Numbered from the stretch's first letter, positions 1-7,885 are shown. The stretch: DNA of 11,555 nucleotides from Pseudomonadota bacterium (GCA_021802595.1 JAJZRT010000061.1:1-11555), one strand, 5' to 3'. Notes: a model not told the origin generated them from the letters alone. Numbers and translations are program-made.

Positions 1-2073
1 GACCTGCAAGGCGCCCGTTCCCTTTTCATTCACGAGCTTCCTGAACAGGTCCTTGTAGTCCACGATAAAACCGAAGTCCTTGTCCTCCCCGTCCAGGCGG
101 TTCACCCGGCAGATGGCCTGAAAAAGCCCATGGTCCTGCATGGACTTGTCGATGTAGAGGTAGGTGCAGTGGGGTGCATCAAAACCGGTGAGGAGCTTGT
201 CCACGACGATGAGCAGCTTCATGTTCGCCGGTTCCCGGGTAAACCGGTCCTTGGCCTGCTCTTCGTAGGTCTCCGTCTGGGTCATGCCCGGCTTGGATTG
301 AACCTCCTTCAGAAGCTCGGTATAGGTGTTGTAGAGGAACTGCTTGTCGGTCTCGGTGTTCGCACCGGTTTCCTCCCGGGTCACGTCCTTGGCGAGCGGA
401 TTATAGGAGGTCACGACGGCGCACTTTCCCTTGAACGGCGTCTTCTGGAACAGCGTGAAATACTTGCAGGCCTCGTAGATGCTGGAGGCGACCAGAATGG
501 CGTTGCCGCGCTCGCTGGAAAGCCGCGGTTTCACGCCGAAGTCGAAGACGATGTCGGCCACCACCCGGTCCATACGGGACTTGGAACTCAAGACCCGCTG
601 CAGGGTACCCCACTGCTGCCTCAGTTCGGCCTTTTGCCAGTCGTTGAGAGCCTTGGTCTTGGCCTCGAACCAAGCGTCGATCTTGTCCTGGGCGCCCAGG
701 TGCTGGTCGATGTCCCGGGCTTCATAGACGAGATCGAGCACCACTTTGTCTTCCACGCCTTCGCTGAACTTGTAGGTGTGGATGTAGCCGCCGAACACTT
801 CAAGGCTCGTGGCCTTGTCCTTCTTTAGAAGCGGCGTGCCGGTGAAGCCGATGAACACCGCATTCGGCATCATGGCCTTCATGACCCGGTGCAGCTTGCC
901 GCTTTGCGTGCGGTGGCATTCATCGACAAACACGAACACCTCGCCCACCGTCGGGCTCGGTTGGGCCTTGAGTTCCTCGATGAACGCGTCGAAATCGTCG
1001 ACGTCCTTGTGGCCGAATTTGTGCACGAGCGAACACAGGAGGCGCGGCGTGGCCTGACCCAGCTGGTGCATCAGGTCGCGCCCGCTGCGGGAGCGCTCGA
1101 TCGCCTCCCCGGCCTCGGTGAAGACCCGCTCGATCTGTTTGTCCAGTTCGTCGCGGTCGGTGATGAGGACGACGCGGGCATGGGGGTTATGCTCCAGGAT
1201 CCACTTGGCGAGCAGCACCATGACGATGCTCTTGCCGCTACCCTGGGTGTGCCAGATGATGCCGCCCTTTTTCTGGCTGACGTACTCCTGCGCGGCCTTG
1301 ACGCCGAAATACTGGTGGGCGCGCGGCAGCTTTTTGATCCCGCCGTCGAACAGCACGAAGTCGTGCAGGAGTTCGATGAGGCGGCGCTTCTCACACAGCT
1401 TGAGCAAATACTTGTCGAGCTTGAACCGGCTATCGTCTGCTTCGTCTTCCTTCCATTTGAGGAAATACTTCTCCGGGGTGCCGATGGTGCCGTACTGGAG
1501 TCCTTCGGAATCGTTGCCGGCAAATACGATCTGGACTGTGGAAAAGAACCACTCGTTGAATTCCGGCATCTGGTTGGAGAGCAACTGGCGGATGCCGTCG
1601 CCGATGGAGACCCGGCTGTTTTTGAGTTCGATCACGCCGAGGGCAATGCCGTTGACATAGAGCACCAAGTCCGGACGGCGCTCAAGGTTTCCCTTGAGCG
1701 TCACTTCCTCGGCGATGGCGAAGTCGTTCCGCTCCGGATGCTGCCAGTCTATAAGATGGACGGTTTCCGTGACCTGACCCGCCTCGATCTTCACCGGCAC
1801 CCCGTAGCGCAGCAATCCGTAGACAGCCTGGTTGTTGCCGTAGAGCGTACGGTTGGGGTGATCGGCCTCGGTGCGCAGCCTGTGCAGGGCCACCCCGATT
1901 TGTGCCGGGGGGTAGCCGCTTTTGGTCAGCCACGCGGTAAGCAGGCTCTCCTCAATATTGCTGTTGCCGTCACGGTCGGTCCAATCGCCGAGGTAGCGGT
2001 AGCCCAGTTCATCGCGGAAGAGCGCGATGACCCGGTTCTGGGTGGCACGCTCGGGCTGGCCGATGGTGCTCAC
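1..2073 (-). CDS. hsdR: Type I restriction enzyme, restriction/translocation subunit HsdR (C-terminus beyond the window)
   Basis: This is the motor and nuclease subunit of a type I restriction enzyme: it translocates unmodified DNA using ATP and then cuts it. The 691 residues visible run open to the left edge. HsdR proteins are usually about 1000-1100 aa, so roughly the C-terminal third is missing, including the helical part that docks on the methyltransferase. I see a PD-(D/E)XK nuclease with D135 and E149-L-K151 (spacing as in EcoR124I), Walker A TQGSGKS at 276-282, the DECH box at 384-387, FTGTP at 410-414, KLLTGFDAP near 626-634, and the arginine motif ICRVNRL at 654-660. The start is a GTG giving a classic HsdR N-terminus (STIGQPERATQNRVI). 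It overlaps the upstream stop codon as GTGA (2070-2073), with a GGAGGAA Shine-Dalgarno just upstream inside the preceding gene. It is the last visible gene of a leftward operon. No frameshift was seen. The family call is very secure; full length and activity cannot be judged here. Confidence 0.97.
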   Translation of the reverse strand, partial: MSTIGQPERATQNRVIALFRDELGYRYLGDWTDRDGNSNIEESLLTAWLTKSGYPPAQIGVALHRLRTEADHPNRTLYGNNQAVYGLLRYGVPVKIEAGQVTETVHLIDWQHPERNDFAIAEEVTLKGNLERRPDLVLYVNGIALGVIELKNSRVSIGDGIRQLLSNQMPEFNEWFFSTVQIVFAGNDSEGLQYGTIGTPEKYFLKWKEDEADDSRFKLDKYLLKLCEKRRLIELLHDFVLFDGGIKKLPRAHQYFGVKAAQEYVSQKKGGIIWHTQGSGKSIVMVLLAKWILEHNPHARVVLITDRDELDKQIERVFTEAGEAIERSRSGRDLMHQLGQATPRLLCSLVHKFGHKDVDDFDAFIEELKAQPSPTVGEVFVFVDECHRTQSGKLHRVMKAMMPNAVFIGFTGTPLLKKDKATSLEVFGGYIHTYKFSEGVEDKVVLDLVYEARDIDQHLGAQDKIDAWFEAKTKALNDWQKAELRQQWGTLQRVLSSKSRMDRVVADIVFDFGVKPRLSSERGNAILVASSIYEACKYFTLFQKTPFKGKCAVVTSYNPLAKDVTREETGANTETDKQFLYNTYTELLKEVQSKPGMTQTETYEEQAKDRFTREPANMKLLIVVDKLLTGFDAPHCTYLYIDKSMQDHGLFQAICRVNRLDGEDKDFGFIVDYKDLFRKLVNEKGTGALQV

Positions 2074-4019
2074 GCGCCCGCTTCCTCCGCCAAAACCTCT
2101 GTCTGCACATACCGCTGAAACTCGGAAACGGTTGTAAAACAGCGGAAACCAGATTGACTGGCAATGGCAATCGTCTCGGCGCCTGAATTAACCCGTACAG
2201 CCACCGGCTGACTGAGTTCTTCCTGTATTCCGGTAGGCCAAGCCAAGTCGAACACTGCCTTTTGCTTGCCAGTGTCCGGGTCGGAAAAGTCGTAGGCCAA
2301 AACACCACGCGGCAGTCCCTTCTCTTCTATCCAGTCGTTCAGGGCTTCGAGCTGCTCTTCTTCCTCCTCGCTAGTGATTCCACCGGCAGCTATTACGGCC
2401 TGCGTAGCCGCCGCGGGGCCTGCCAGCCAGCGCTTGTCCCCGTGTAGCAGTTCCTCCATGCGCTGGTTAGCTTCAGATGCGAGCAATGTCTTTCGGGCTT
2501 CGAGGAAATCACGGAAATTCCCGATCTTCCACAGCCCTGGGTCCATTGGAATCCATTGCGAGGCGAGCGTGTCGGGATGCGCTTGTTCCACCTCCGGAAA
2601 ATATTCCTCCGGCAGTCGGTCGCTGATGTTGAGATTGGTGTCTTTGGTCAGAAAGCAAAAGTTCGCCAACGCGTTCACCTCTGGGCGCTTGAACTTCCGT
2701 TTGTGGAGCTGCGCCTTGGGGAAGATATGATGTACTTCTAGCTTGCTCATCTTCCCGAGCAGGCTCGACTTAAGCGGCAATCCAGTGCCCCAATCGCAGG
2801 CTTGACCCATGCGCGTCAGCAGATAAAGCACGGGATAGAAGCGTGCGCCGAGGCTCCAGCCGGTGAAGTGCCCTGGCTCAACGCGCAGTCCACCATGCCA
2901 CAGACGCAATTGCTCCAGCAACTTGTCCAGTCCGCCATCCGTACCTTCCAGCACCGCCAGGTCCTGGTCAATGAACGACTCCGTGGATCCTGAGAAGCGT
3001 CCCCACATGCCTGCCTGCACGAACCAGAACAGAAGCTTGTCGCGTTCCTCCGCGTTCATTGGCCCGCTGTGCTGGTCGAGATAACGTACCATCACCGGTA
3101 CACCGAACCGGCCGAAAAAGACCTGATCGTGGTCCAAGCCCAAACGCCCACCGATAAAATTCAGGCTGGTGTCGATGTGTTTGACAGCTCGCTTCAGTCC
3201 ATCCTGAATTTCTTCTGCCGTCTTGTCATGCAGAAACTGGAACTTCGCTTCACCGGTCAATGCCGTGTTCACCGAGCGCAATAGCCAGTCGAGATTGAAG
3301 TGGTAATCGGCCTTCGCCCACTCCTTTAGTTTGGCCTTCATGGTATCGCGCGCCTCCGGCCAGTCGGCGCAGATCTTCGCCAGCGCCAAGTCGCCCTTGG
3401 AGAGTTTGATGCCACCGCTGTTGACCCGATTGAAGATGTCCACCACCACATCCAGCGTCTTGTCCGCTCCGGTGACTTCTTCGACGTGGAGATCCACATC
3501 CGTGACACCGAGCAAGCGGCTGAGCCGCCCAACGTAATCGCCGACCTTCACTGCTAGGGCCGGTTGTGCACTCAGGCGTGTCACGAACTCCCCCAGCCCG
3601 TCGGTTCCCCTCTTCATCACTTCGGTGACATCGATCCAGAGCGGGTCATCCTGCATCTTCAGCGGCTGGTAAAACTCGAAGGTTTCGGTGCCAAGATGGA
3701 AGCGTAGTCCGGTGAATGCCTGTGCCTTTCCATCGAAGAACTTAGGCGGCTTGCCTCGCACCACTCCGTAAAGCGAGGTCATGCGTTGCTGGCCATCAAG
3801 CAGGAGCTTAACCACACCAGCGGCGAGCGGCCCTTCGCCACGATGGACGGCCGTGTTGGATTCTGTGGCCCAAACCAGTAACCCGCCTACCGGTTGACGG
3901 CGATAAAGCGAGGCGAAAAGTCCGCGAACCTGGTCTCGATTCCAAACATACCCGCGCTGAAATTCGGGCAGAGCCATGTGGCCGCTGTCAATGTGGTCGA
4001 GAATGGTGGAGATTTTCAT
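2070..4019 (-). CDS. DUF262/DUF1524 (GmrSD/SspE-like) putative nuclease nested in the type I operon
   Basis: This 649-aa protein has the architecture of GmrSD-type defence proteins. The N-terminal DUF262 (ParB/Srx-like NTPase fold) shows LPEFQRGYVW at 17-26, LLLDGQQRMTSL at 73-82 and FNRVNSGG at 196-203. The C-terminal DUF1524 HNH-type nuclease shows LEVHHIFPKAQL at 427-438, N449, and N462/N464 in the TNLNIS stretch. Known relatives (GmrSD, SspE, BrxU) restrict modified DNA or act with a modification system, using NTP binding or hydrolysis through DUF262 and DNA cleavage through HNH. That this protein does the same is inference. After the HNH domain comes an acidic linker (EEEEE, 551-555) and about 80 residues of extra C-terminal sequence I do not recognise (about 565-649). 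The ATG overlaps the hsdS stop as ATGA (4016-4019), preceded by GGGAGG 11 nt upstream. Its own stop overlaps the hsdR start as GTGA. This makes it a co-translated fourth member of the operon. All key residues look intact. Confidence 0.9.
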   Translation of the reverse strand: MKISTILDHIDSGHMALPEFQRGYVWNRDQVRGLFASLYRRQPVGGLLVWATESNTAVHRGEGPLAAGVVKLLLDGQQRMTSLYGVVRGKPPKFFDGKAQAFTGLRFHLGTETFEFYQPLKMQDDPLWIDVTEVMKRGTDGLGEFVTRLSAQPALAVKVGDYVGRLSRLLGVTDVDLHVEEVTGADKTLDVVVDIFNRVNSGGIKLSKGDLALAKICADWPEARDTMKAKLKEWAKADYHFNLDWLLRSVNTALTGEAKFQFLHDKTAEEIQDGLKRAVKHIDTSLNFIGGRLGLDHDQVFFGRFGVPVMVRYLDQHSGPMNAEERDKLLFWFVQAGMWGRFSGSTESFIDQDLAVLEGTDGGLDKLLEQLRLWHGGLRVEPGHFTGWSLGARFYPVLYLLTRMGQACDWGTGLPLKSSLLGKMSKLEVHHIFPKAQLHKRKFKRPEVNALANFCFLTKDTNLNISDRLPEEYFPEVEQAHPDTLASQWIPMDPGLWKIGNFRDFLEARKTLLASEANQRMEELLHGDKRWLAGPAAATQAVIAAGGITSEEEEEQLEALNDWIEEKGLPRGVLAYDFSDPDTGKQKAVFDLAWPTGIQEELSQPVAVRVNSGAETIAIASQSGFRCFTTVSEFQRYVQTEVLAEEAGA

Positions 4020-5314
4020 ACGAGGCGAATCCTCCCGGTGAGCAGTTCCTGCATCATGCCCTGCTTGATGGCGCGGGCCTTGGCGAGCTTTTCTTCCAGC
4101 GCGGTGAGTTCGGCGTCCATGTCGGAAAGGATGGCGGCGATGGCGGATTGTTCCGCTACGGATGGGACCCGGATTCTTAGTCGGCCGAGAGCTCCGCGGG
4201 ATATGCGTTTGTGGGTTGTTCCGCCACTTCTATCGCTTACCGCTCGGAACCACTGATCAGTCGAGAAGATGTTTGTCAGAAACACCCTATTTGCCACAGA
4301 TGCTGGTGGCCGGAAGATAGTTACATCCACTGATGTGACAATCTTGGCTTCGCCAATATCAGGCAAGACACATGATCTGCCAGCCGGATCTGCTAATCGG
4401 CAAATGAGCAAATCCCCATGGCTGATCTCTTTGCAATGCAAAGATATGAATGACTTTTCGAAAATGTATTTCTTGTCGTCCTTATCGACGAACGCTCCAA
4501 CTCCAATGTTGCCGGTCTGGACTATTCGTATCCCTTTATCGGTGATGTGCTCCGATTCAATCCAATCGCCATCGTCGAAGAGATCCTTCCTTCTTCCTGC
4601 AAGCTCGAAAAGCGTCCGTTCCTCCCACTCCCCACTAAACCCCGGCAGCCGTCTTTTCCCGGTAAGCAATTCCTGCATGGCGCCCTGTTTGATCTGGCGC
4701 TTTTTGGCAAGGAGTTGTTCCAGGGATTCAATGAGGGCATCCGCATCACTCAACGCCCCAGCGATGGCTTCTTGTTCGGCTTTGGTGGGTGGAAGGCCGA
4801 CTTTGAACGATTTAATATCGGCCGGGCTAATGTGCGGAATTGCGGTGACCGTCTTGACTGCATCGCAATGCTCCGTAAAGCGATGGCTACATATCCAGGC
4901 CTTCAAATACTTTTGAGCGATTGCCTCTGATCGAATTCGCGCTACACGCTGGAGTAGCAACGCAGGCACGTCGTCGCTTGACAACATTGCGAAGCTACGA
5001 CCGACTAGCGAGCCATCCATGGCGATTACCACGTCGCCAGCTTTCAAGATGTACTTGCGAATGTCTGCCGTAATCGCAGGCCAATACTCGGTGTCGTCTT
5101 CAGACCAGTCTGTCACGCCACGCTTAACGTTGGAGCCACGTAGCAGCCGTACACCAGATTTTGAATAGCCACTGCTAGGAAAAGGGAACCCGGTCAAAAG
5201 GTCAATCGCGGAGCCAATCGCGGCGCATTCCCAGTCCTCTGGAATCACCCCCACCTCGGTCTGCTTGTATCCGGTAGCGCGCGAATACTTGGCGCTGGCC
5301 TCTTTCACTTCCAT
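4016..5314 (-). CDS. hsdS: Type I restriction-modification specificity subunit HsdS
   Basis: The 432-aa specificity subunit recognises a bipartite DNA target and holds two HsdM and, for restriction, two HsdR subunits. The layout is canonical: a short N-terminal segment with the typical TEVGVIPEDWE entry, TRD1 at about 25-175, coiled-coil spacer at about 179-225, TRD2 at about 226-383, and a second coiled coil at about 387-432. The two spacers are recognisably duplicated (AEQEAIAGALSDADALIESL and AEQSAIAAILSDMDAELTAL, each followed by IKQG.MQELLTG). The TRD2 coding stretch is much poorer in GC than its neighbours (22 of 60 bases G+C at 4441-4500), as is common for exchanged recognition domains. 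The start chosen is ATG at 5314, with AAGGA about 10 nt upstream, giving a 10-bp overlap with the end of hsdM. A longer open frame extends upstream but lies inside hsdM and has no family similarity. The recognition sequence cannot be predicted from sequence alone. Confidence 0.95.
   Translation of the reverse strand: MEVKEASAKYSRATGYKQTEVGVIPEDWECAAIGSAIDLLTGFPFPSSGYSKSGVRLLRGSNVKRGVTDWSEDDTEYWPAITADIRKYILKAGDVVIAMDGSLVGRSFAMLSSDDVPALLLQRVARIRSEAIAQKYLKAWICSHRFTEHCDAVKTVTAIPHISPADIKSFKVGLPPTKAEQEAIAGALSDADALIESLEQLLAKKRQIKQGAMQELLTGKRRLPGFSGEWEERTLFELAGRRKDLFDDGDWIESEHITDKGIRIVQTGNIGVGAFVDKDDKKYIFEKSFISLHCKEISHGDLLICRLADPAGRSCVLPDIGEAKIVTSVDVTIFRPPASVANRVFLTNIFSTDQWFRAVSDRSGGTTHKRISRGALGRLRIRVPSVAEQSAIAAILSDMDAELTALEEKLAKARAIKQGMMQELLTGRIRLV
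4019..4156 (-). repeat. HsdS distal coiled-coil repeat (copy 2)
   Basis: This stretch encodes the C-terminal conserved helix of HsdS (residues 387-432), starting AEQSAIAAIL and ending with the QELLTG motif. It is a diverged direct repeat of the central spacer helix encoded at 4637-4780. In the type I family these two helices form the antiparallel coiled coil that sets the distance between the two half-sites. The repeat is clear at protein level and only partial at DNA level. Confidence 0.8.
4637..4780 (-). repeat. HsdS central coiled-coil repeat (copy 1)
   Basis: This encodes HsdS residues 179-226, the central conserved helix between the two recognition domains, starting AEQEAIAGAL and containing IKQGAMQELLTGKRR. 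It is paired with the copy at 4019-4156. Such paired conserved segments are the usual crossover points for domain exchange between hsdS genes. Confidence 0.8.
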
Positions 5315-7722
5315 GCGAAGCCCATCCTTTCCAGATGGCGGTTTACCTTCTCCTCCAGCTCCGCCACGCGGCCGACCATTCTGGGCAGCGGAGTTTCGTA
5401 ACGTTCGGCCAGTTCCTTTACGCGCTGGGTGAGGGCCTGGCTGATGCGGTCCATTTCGCCGTGGATGTCTTGATCCAGCGCGGCGAGCCATTTGTCGTCC
5501 ACCACAAGCTGCTTGATCTCGGCTTCGGTCAGTTTGGGATAGTGGGCGTAGGCCTGGGCATCGAGCTGGCCTTCCGCGTCTTTGAGACGTTTCTTGAGAT
5601 CGGCCTCCTCGGTGTTGAGCTTGAGCCAGTCAGTCAGGACGGTGGCTTCGTCTTTCGCGTCGTTGTCATCCTTGATTTCTTTCAGTCGTGCGGCAACGTT
5701 GGCCTTGTTGACCTTGTCGAGTTCACTGAACGCGCCATCCTCGCCGCCGTGTTCTTCCTCCAGCTCGGCGAGCTTGGTGGCCACACGTTCCAGTTCGCCG
5801 GTGATCTGGTCGATAGCGGCCTGCTCCGTGGCGTAGTAGCGGGCAACGATGAGAGGCTTGGGGATGAGGTCGCAGGCCCAGCCTTTGTCCACCTCTTTGG
5901 TGGTTTTGCCTTCCTTGTTCTTCTTGACTTCGATAACGCGATACGGGGTGGCCTTCCAGCCCTCTTGCGCGATCAGATAACAGTCGTCCTGCAGGATCTG
6001 CGCCCAGTAGTCCATGAGGTGCTGGTAGACGTCGTATTTATCGATGAGCGGCTTGTCCGTGTAGTGGGCGAGCAGGCCCTCGGAGAGGCTGGCAATGACC
6101 TCCTTCGGGTGAACGCCGACCTGGAGTCCTTTCAGGGCTTTCGATGCGCTATCGCGCCAGGCGGCAAAGTGGGTGTTCATGCCGGCGATGTAGGCAGCAA
6201 ACTCCGGGTGCTCATAGATGGCGGACTTGATGGCGCCCTTCTCCACGGCAAGGTCGAGATAGCCGGGGCGGTTCGGTTTGAAGAGTGCAGTTCTCAGGTT
6301 CGGGCAGATGTCCCAGTAGGGCTTAAGCGCCTCGACATCTGCCTCGGGGATGCCTCCTTTAAGGTGACCTTCGATATCCTGCCGGTCTTCCGGCACCTGG
6401 GCGTCGATGTAGCGGGGCAGGTTAAGGTTGAACTCGTTCTGCTCGATCTCGGCAAACGAGACTAGGCGTGCGTATCGGGGTACGTCGAGCTGCTTGTTGA
6501 AGGTGTCGACGATCTTGTGGAGGTCCTGGGCGCGCAGGCGGTTCTTGGGCCCATCCTTCATGAAGCCCTGGCTCGCGTCGATCATGAAAATACCCTTCCG
6601 AGCCTGGGCATCCTGCTTGTCGAGGACAACGATGCAGGCGGGGATGCCGGTGCCGTAAAAGAGGTTGGCGGGCAGTCCGATGATGCCTTTGATATAGCCC
6701 TTGCGCACGAGCGCGCGACGGATGTCGGCTTCGGCATTGCCGCGGAACAGCACGCCGTGCGGCAGGATGCAGGCCCCTTTGCCGGTACTCTTGAGCGAGC
6801 GGACGATGTGCAGCAGATAGGCGTAGTCGCCCTGCTTGGCCGGAGGCACGCCGAAGGGCTGGAAACGCTCGTACCGGTCGTGGAGCGCATCGAGCCCGGT
6901 GCTCCAGCGCTTGTCGGAAAAGGGTGGATTGGCGACGACGTAGTCGAAGGTCTTGAGGGTGTCGCCGTCCTTAAAAAGCGGTGTCGCCAGCGTGCTATGC
7001 CCGCCCTGTATCAGGGCGGTAGGATTGTTGTGCAGGATCATGTTCATGCGGGCCAGTCCCGCCGTCGCAACGTCCTTCTCCTGCCCGTAGAGGGTGACGG
7101 CGGTGCCGGCCTCATCGCCGAGCTTCAGGAGCAATGACCCCGAGCCGCAGGTCGGATCATAGACGGTAGTGGCGGCACCCGTATTCGCGCTCCGGATGCC
7201 GAGGATCTGCGCGATTACCCGGCTCACCTCGGCCGGCGTATAGAACTGGCCCTTGCTCTTGCCGCTTTCGGTCGCGAAGTGGCGCATGAGGTATTCATAG
7301 GCATCGCCCAGGATGTCATCGCCCTCGGCGCGGTTCCTGGAGAAATCGAGTGCCTTGTTCTCGAAGATGGCGATGAGGTTGGTGAGCCGCTCCACCATCT
7401 CCTTGCCGGAGCCCAGTTTATTGGCATCGTTGAAGTCCGGCAGGTCGGAGAGCTTGTTGGCGTTGGCGAGTGGCGCGATGATTTTCTTATTGATCTGGTC
7501 ACCGATGTCGGGCTTGCCTTTGAGGGCGACCAGGTCGCGGAAGGATGCCCCCTGGGGGACGGTGATCGGGGCGTAGGGCTGGTCTGCGTACTTGTCGCTG
7601 ATGTACTTGATGAACAGCAGTACGAGGACGTAGTCCTTGTACTGGCTGGCGTCCATCCCGCCGCGCAGTTCGTCGCAGCTCGACCAGAGGGAGCTGTAGA
7701 GTTCGGATTTCTTCAGGGCCAT
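5305..7722 (-). CDS. hsdM: Type I DNA adenine methyltransferase HsdM, long form
   Basis: This subunit transfers a methyl group from S-adenosylmethionine to adenine N6 within the site chosen by HsdS, protecting host DNA and forming the core of the restriction complex. The HsdM N-terminal helical domain spans about 1-150 (SSLWSSCDELRGGMDASQ, then YVLVLLFIKYISDKY). Methylase motif X is GQFYTPAEV at 158-166, SAM-binding motif I is DPTCGSGS at 189-196, and catalytic motif IV is NPPF at 265-268 in YVVANPPFSD. At 805 aa it is well above the roughly 500-530 aa of EcoKI or EcoR124I HsdM. The extra C-terminal part (about 630-805) is rich in charged heptad-like sequence (ITGELERVATKLAELEEE and later helices), so probably coiled coil; long HsdM forms like this are a known subgroup. 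The start at 7722 has no convincing Shine-Dalgarno of its own and lies 3 nt after the stop of a 37-aa leader ORF, so translation is probably coupled. The stop overlaps hsdS by 10 bp. Confidence 0.96.
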   Translation of the reverse strand: MALKKSELYSSLWSSCDELRGGMDASQYKDYVLVLLFIKYISDKYADQPYAPITVPQGASFRDLVALKGKPDIGDQINKKIIAPLANANKLSDLPDFNDANKLGSGKEMVERLTNLIAIFENKALDFSRNRAEGDDILGDAYEYLMRHFATESGKSKGQFYTPAEVSRVIAQILGIRSANTGAATTVYDPTCGSGSLLLKLGDEAGTAVTLYGQEKDVATAGLARMNMILHNNPTALIQGGHSTLATPLFKDGDTLKTFDYVVANPPFSDKRWSTGLDALHDRYERFQPFGVPPAKQGDYAYLLHIVRSLKSTGKGACILPHGVLFRGNAEADIRRALVRKGYIKGIIGLPANLFYGTGIPACIVVLDKQDAQARKGIFMIDASQGFMKDGPKNRLRAQDLHKIVDTFNKQLDVPRYARLVSFAEIEQNEFNLNLPRYIDAQVPEDRQDIEGHLKGGIPEADVEALKPYWDICPNLRTALFKPNRPGYLDLAVEKGAIKSAIYEHPEFAAYIAGMNTHFAAWRDSASKALKGLQVGVHPKEVIASLSEGLLAHYTDKPLIDKYDVYQHLMDYWAQILQDDCYLIAQEGWKATPYRVIEVKKNKEGKTTKEVDKGWACDLIPKPLIVARYYATEQAAIDQITGELERVATKLAELEEEHGGEDGAFSELDKVNKANVAARLKEIKDDNDAKDEATVLTDWLKLNTEEADLKKRLKDAEGQLDAQAYAHYPKLTEAEIKQLVVDDKWLAALDQDIHGEMDRISQALTQRVKELAERYETPLPRMVGRVAELEEKVNRHLERMGFAWK

Positions 7723-7725
7723 GGT

Positions 7726-7839
7726 TTATGCCGCATGATTGCGCAGGGCGTCGGCGGCAGCCCAGAGTTGGGCTTCGAAACCGATGGTGGCGCCACTATT
7801 ATTATGGTGCTTCTGCCCTTTCCCCTGGCCGCGCGCCAT
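7726..7839 (-). pseudogene. 37-aa ORF resembling the N-terminal tip of a different hsdM; probable relic now acting as leader ORF
   Basis: This short ORF has an ATG at 7839 and a TAA at 7728-7726, only 3 nt before the hsdM ATG. Its product begins MARGQGKGQKHHNN and continues GATIGFEAQLWAAADALRN, then ends HAA. From my knowledge of the family, the GFEAKLWxAADALRNNMDAAEY pattern is the standard N-terminus of another HsdM subfamily, one that differs from the MALKKSELYSSLW start of the intact gene downstream. The similarity stops where a normal gene would read NMDAAEY. Here two residues seem lost and a GAA codon may have become TAA. It has a strong GGAGGA Shine-Dalgarno (7843-7848), unlike hsdM itself. 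I infer it is the stump of an ancestral hsdM replaced by the present one, possibly kept as a coupling leader. The peptide is short, so the homology needs checking. Confidence 0.7.
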
Positions 7840-7842
7840 GCG

Positions 7843-7848
7843 TCCTCC
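7843..7848 (-). promoter_or_regulatory. Strong Shine-Dalgarno for the leader ORF
   Basis: GGAGGA on the minus strand lies 3 nt upstream of the ATG at 7839. It is the only strong ribosome binding site near the beginning of the hsd operon, since the hsdM ATG at 7722 is preceded only by GCATAAACC. Ribosomes loaded here would terminate 3 nt from the hsdM start. Confidence 0.65.
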
Positions 7849-7885
7849 CCCGTTTTATATTCATCGTACTGCGTATCGCGGGGGG

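Noticed and set aside
889..2118. A 409-codon open frame on the plus strand.
   Set aside because: It lies entirely antisense to hsdR, whose motifs are intact in the opposite strand. The translation has no recognisable family, and long antisense frames are common in GC-rich genes.
5305..5308. Alternative GTG start for hsdS in a GTGA overlap with the hsdM stop.
   Set aside because: It matches the style of the other junctions, but the ATG six bases earlier is better spaced from the AAGGA ribosome site. It changes the protein by only two residues and cannot be excluded.
5315..5491. N-terminal extension of the hsdS open frame up to 5491.
   Set aside because: The extra 59 residues are read out of frame through hsdM and are arginine/glycine/proline-rich with no HsdS similarity. 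The ATG at 5314 has a ribosome site and starts the typical HsdS sequence.
5335..6465. A 376-codon plus-strand open frame.
   Set aside because: It is antisense to the C-terminal half of hsdM, has no ribosome site or family similarity, and reflects codon bias of the real gene.
7854..7859. A second TATAAA-like -10 box closer to the leader ORF.
   Set aside because: Transcription from it would begin almost at the ribosome site, and there is no -35; the TATAAT at 7886-7891 gives a sensible leader.
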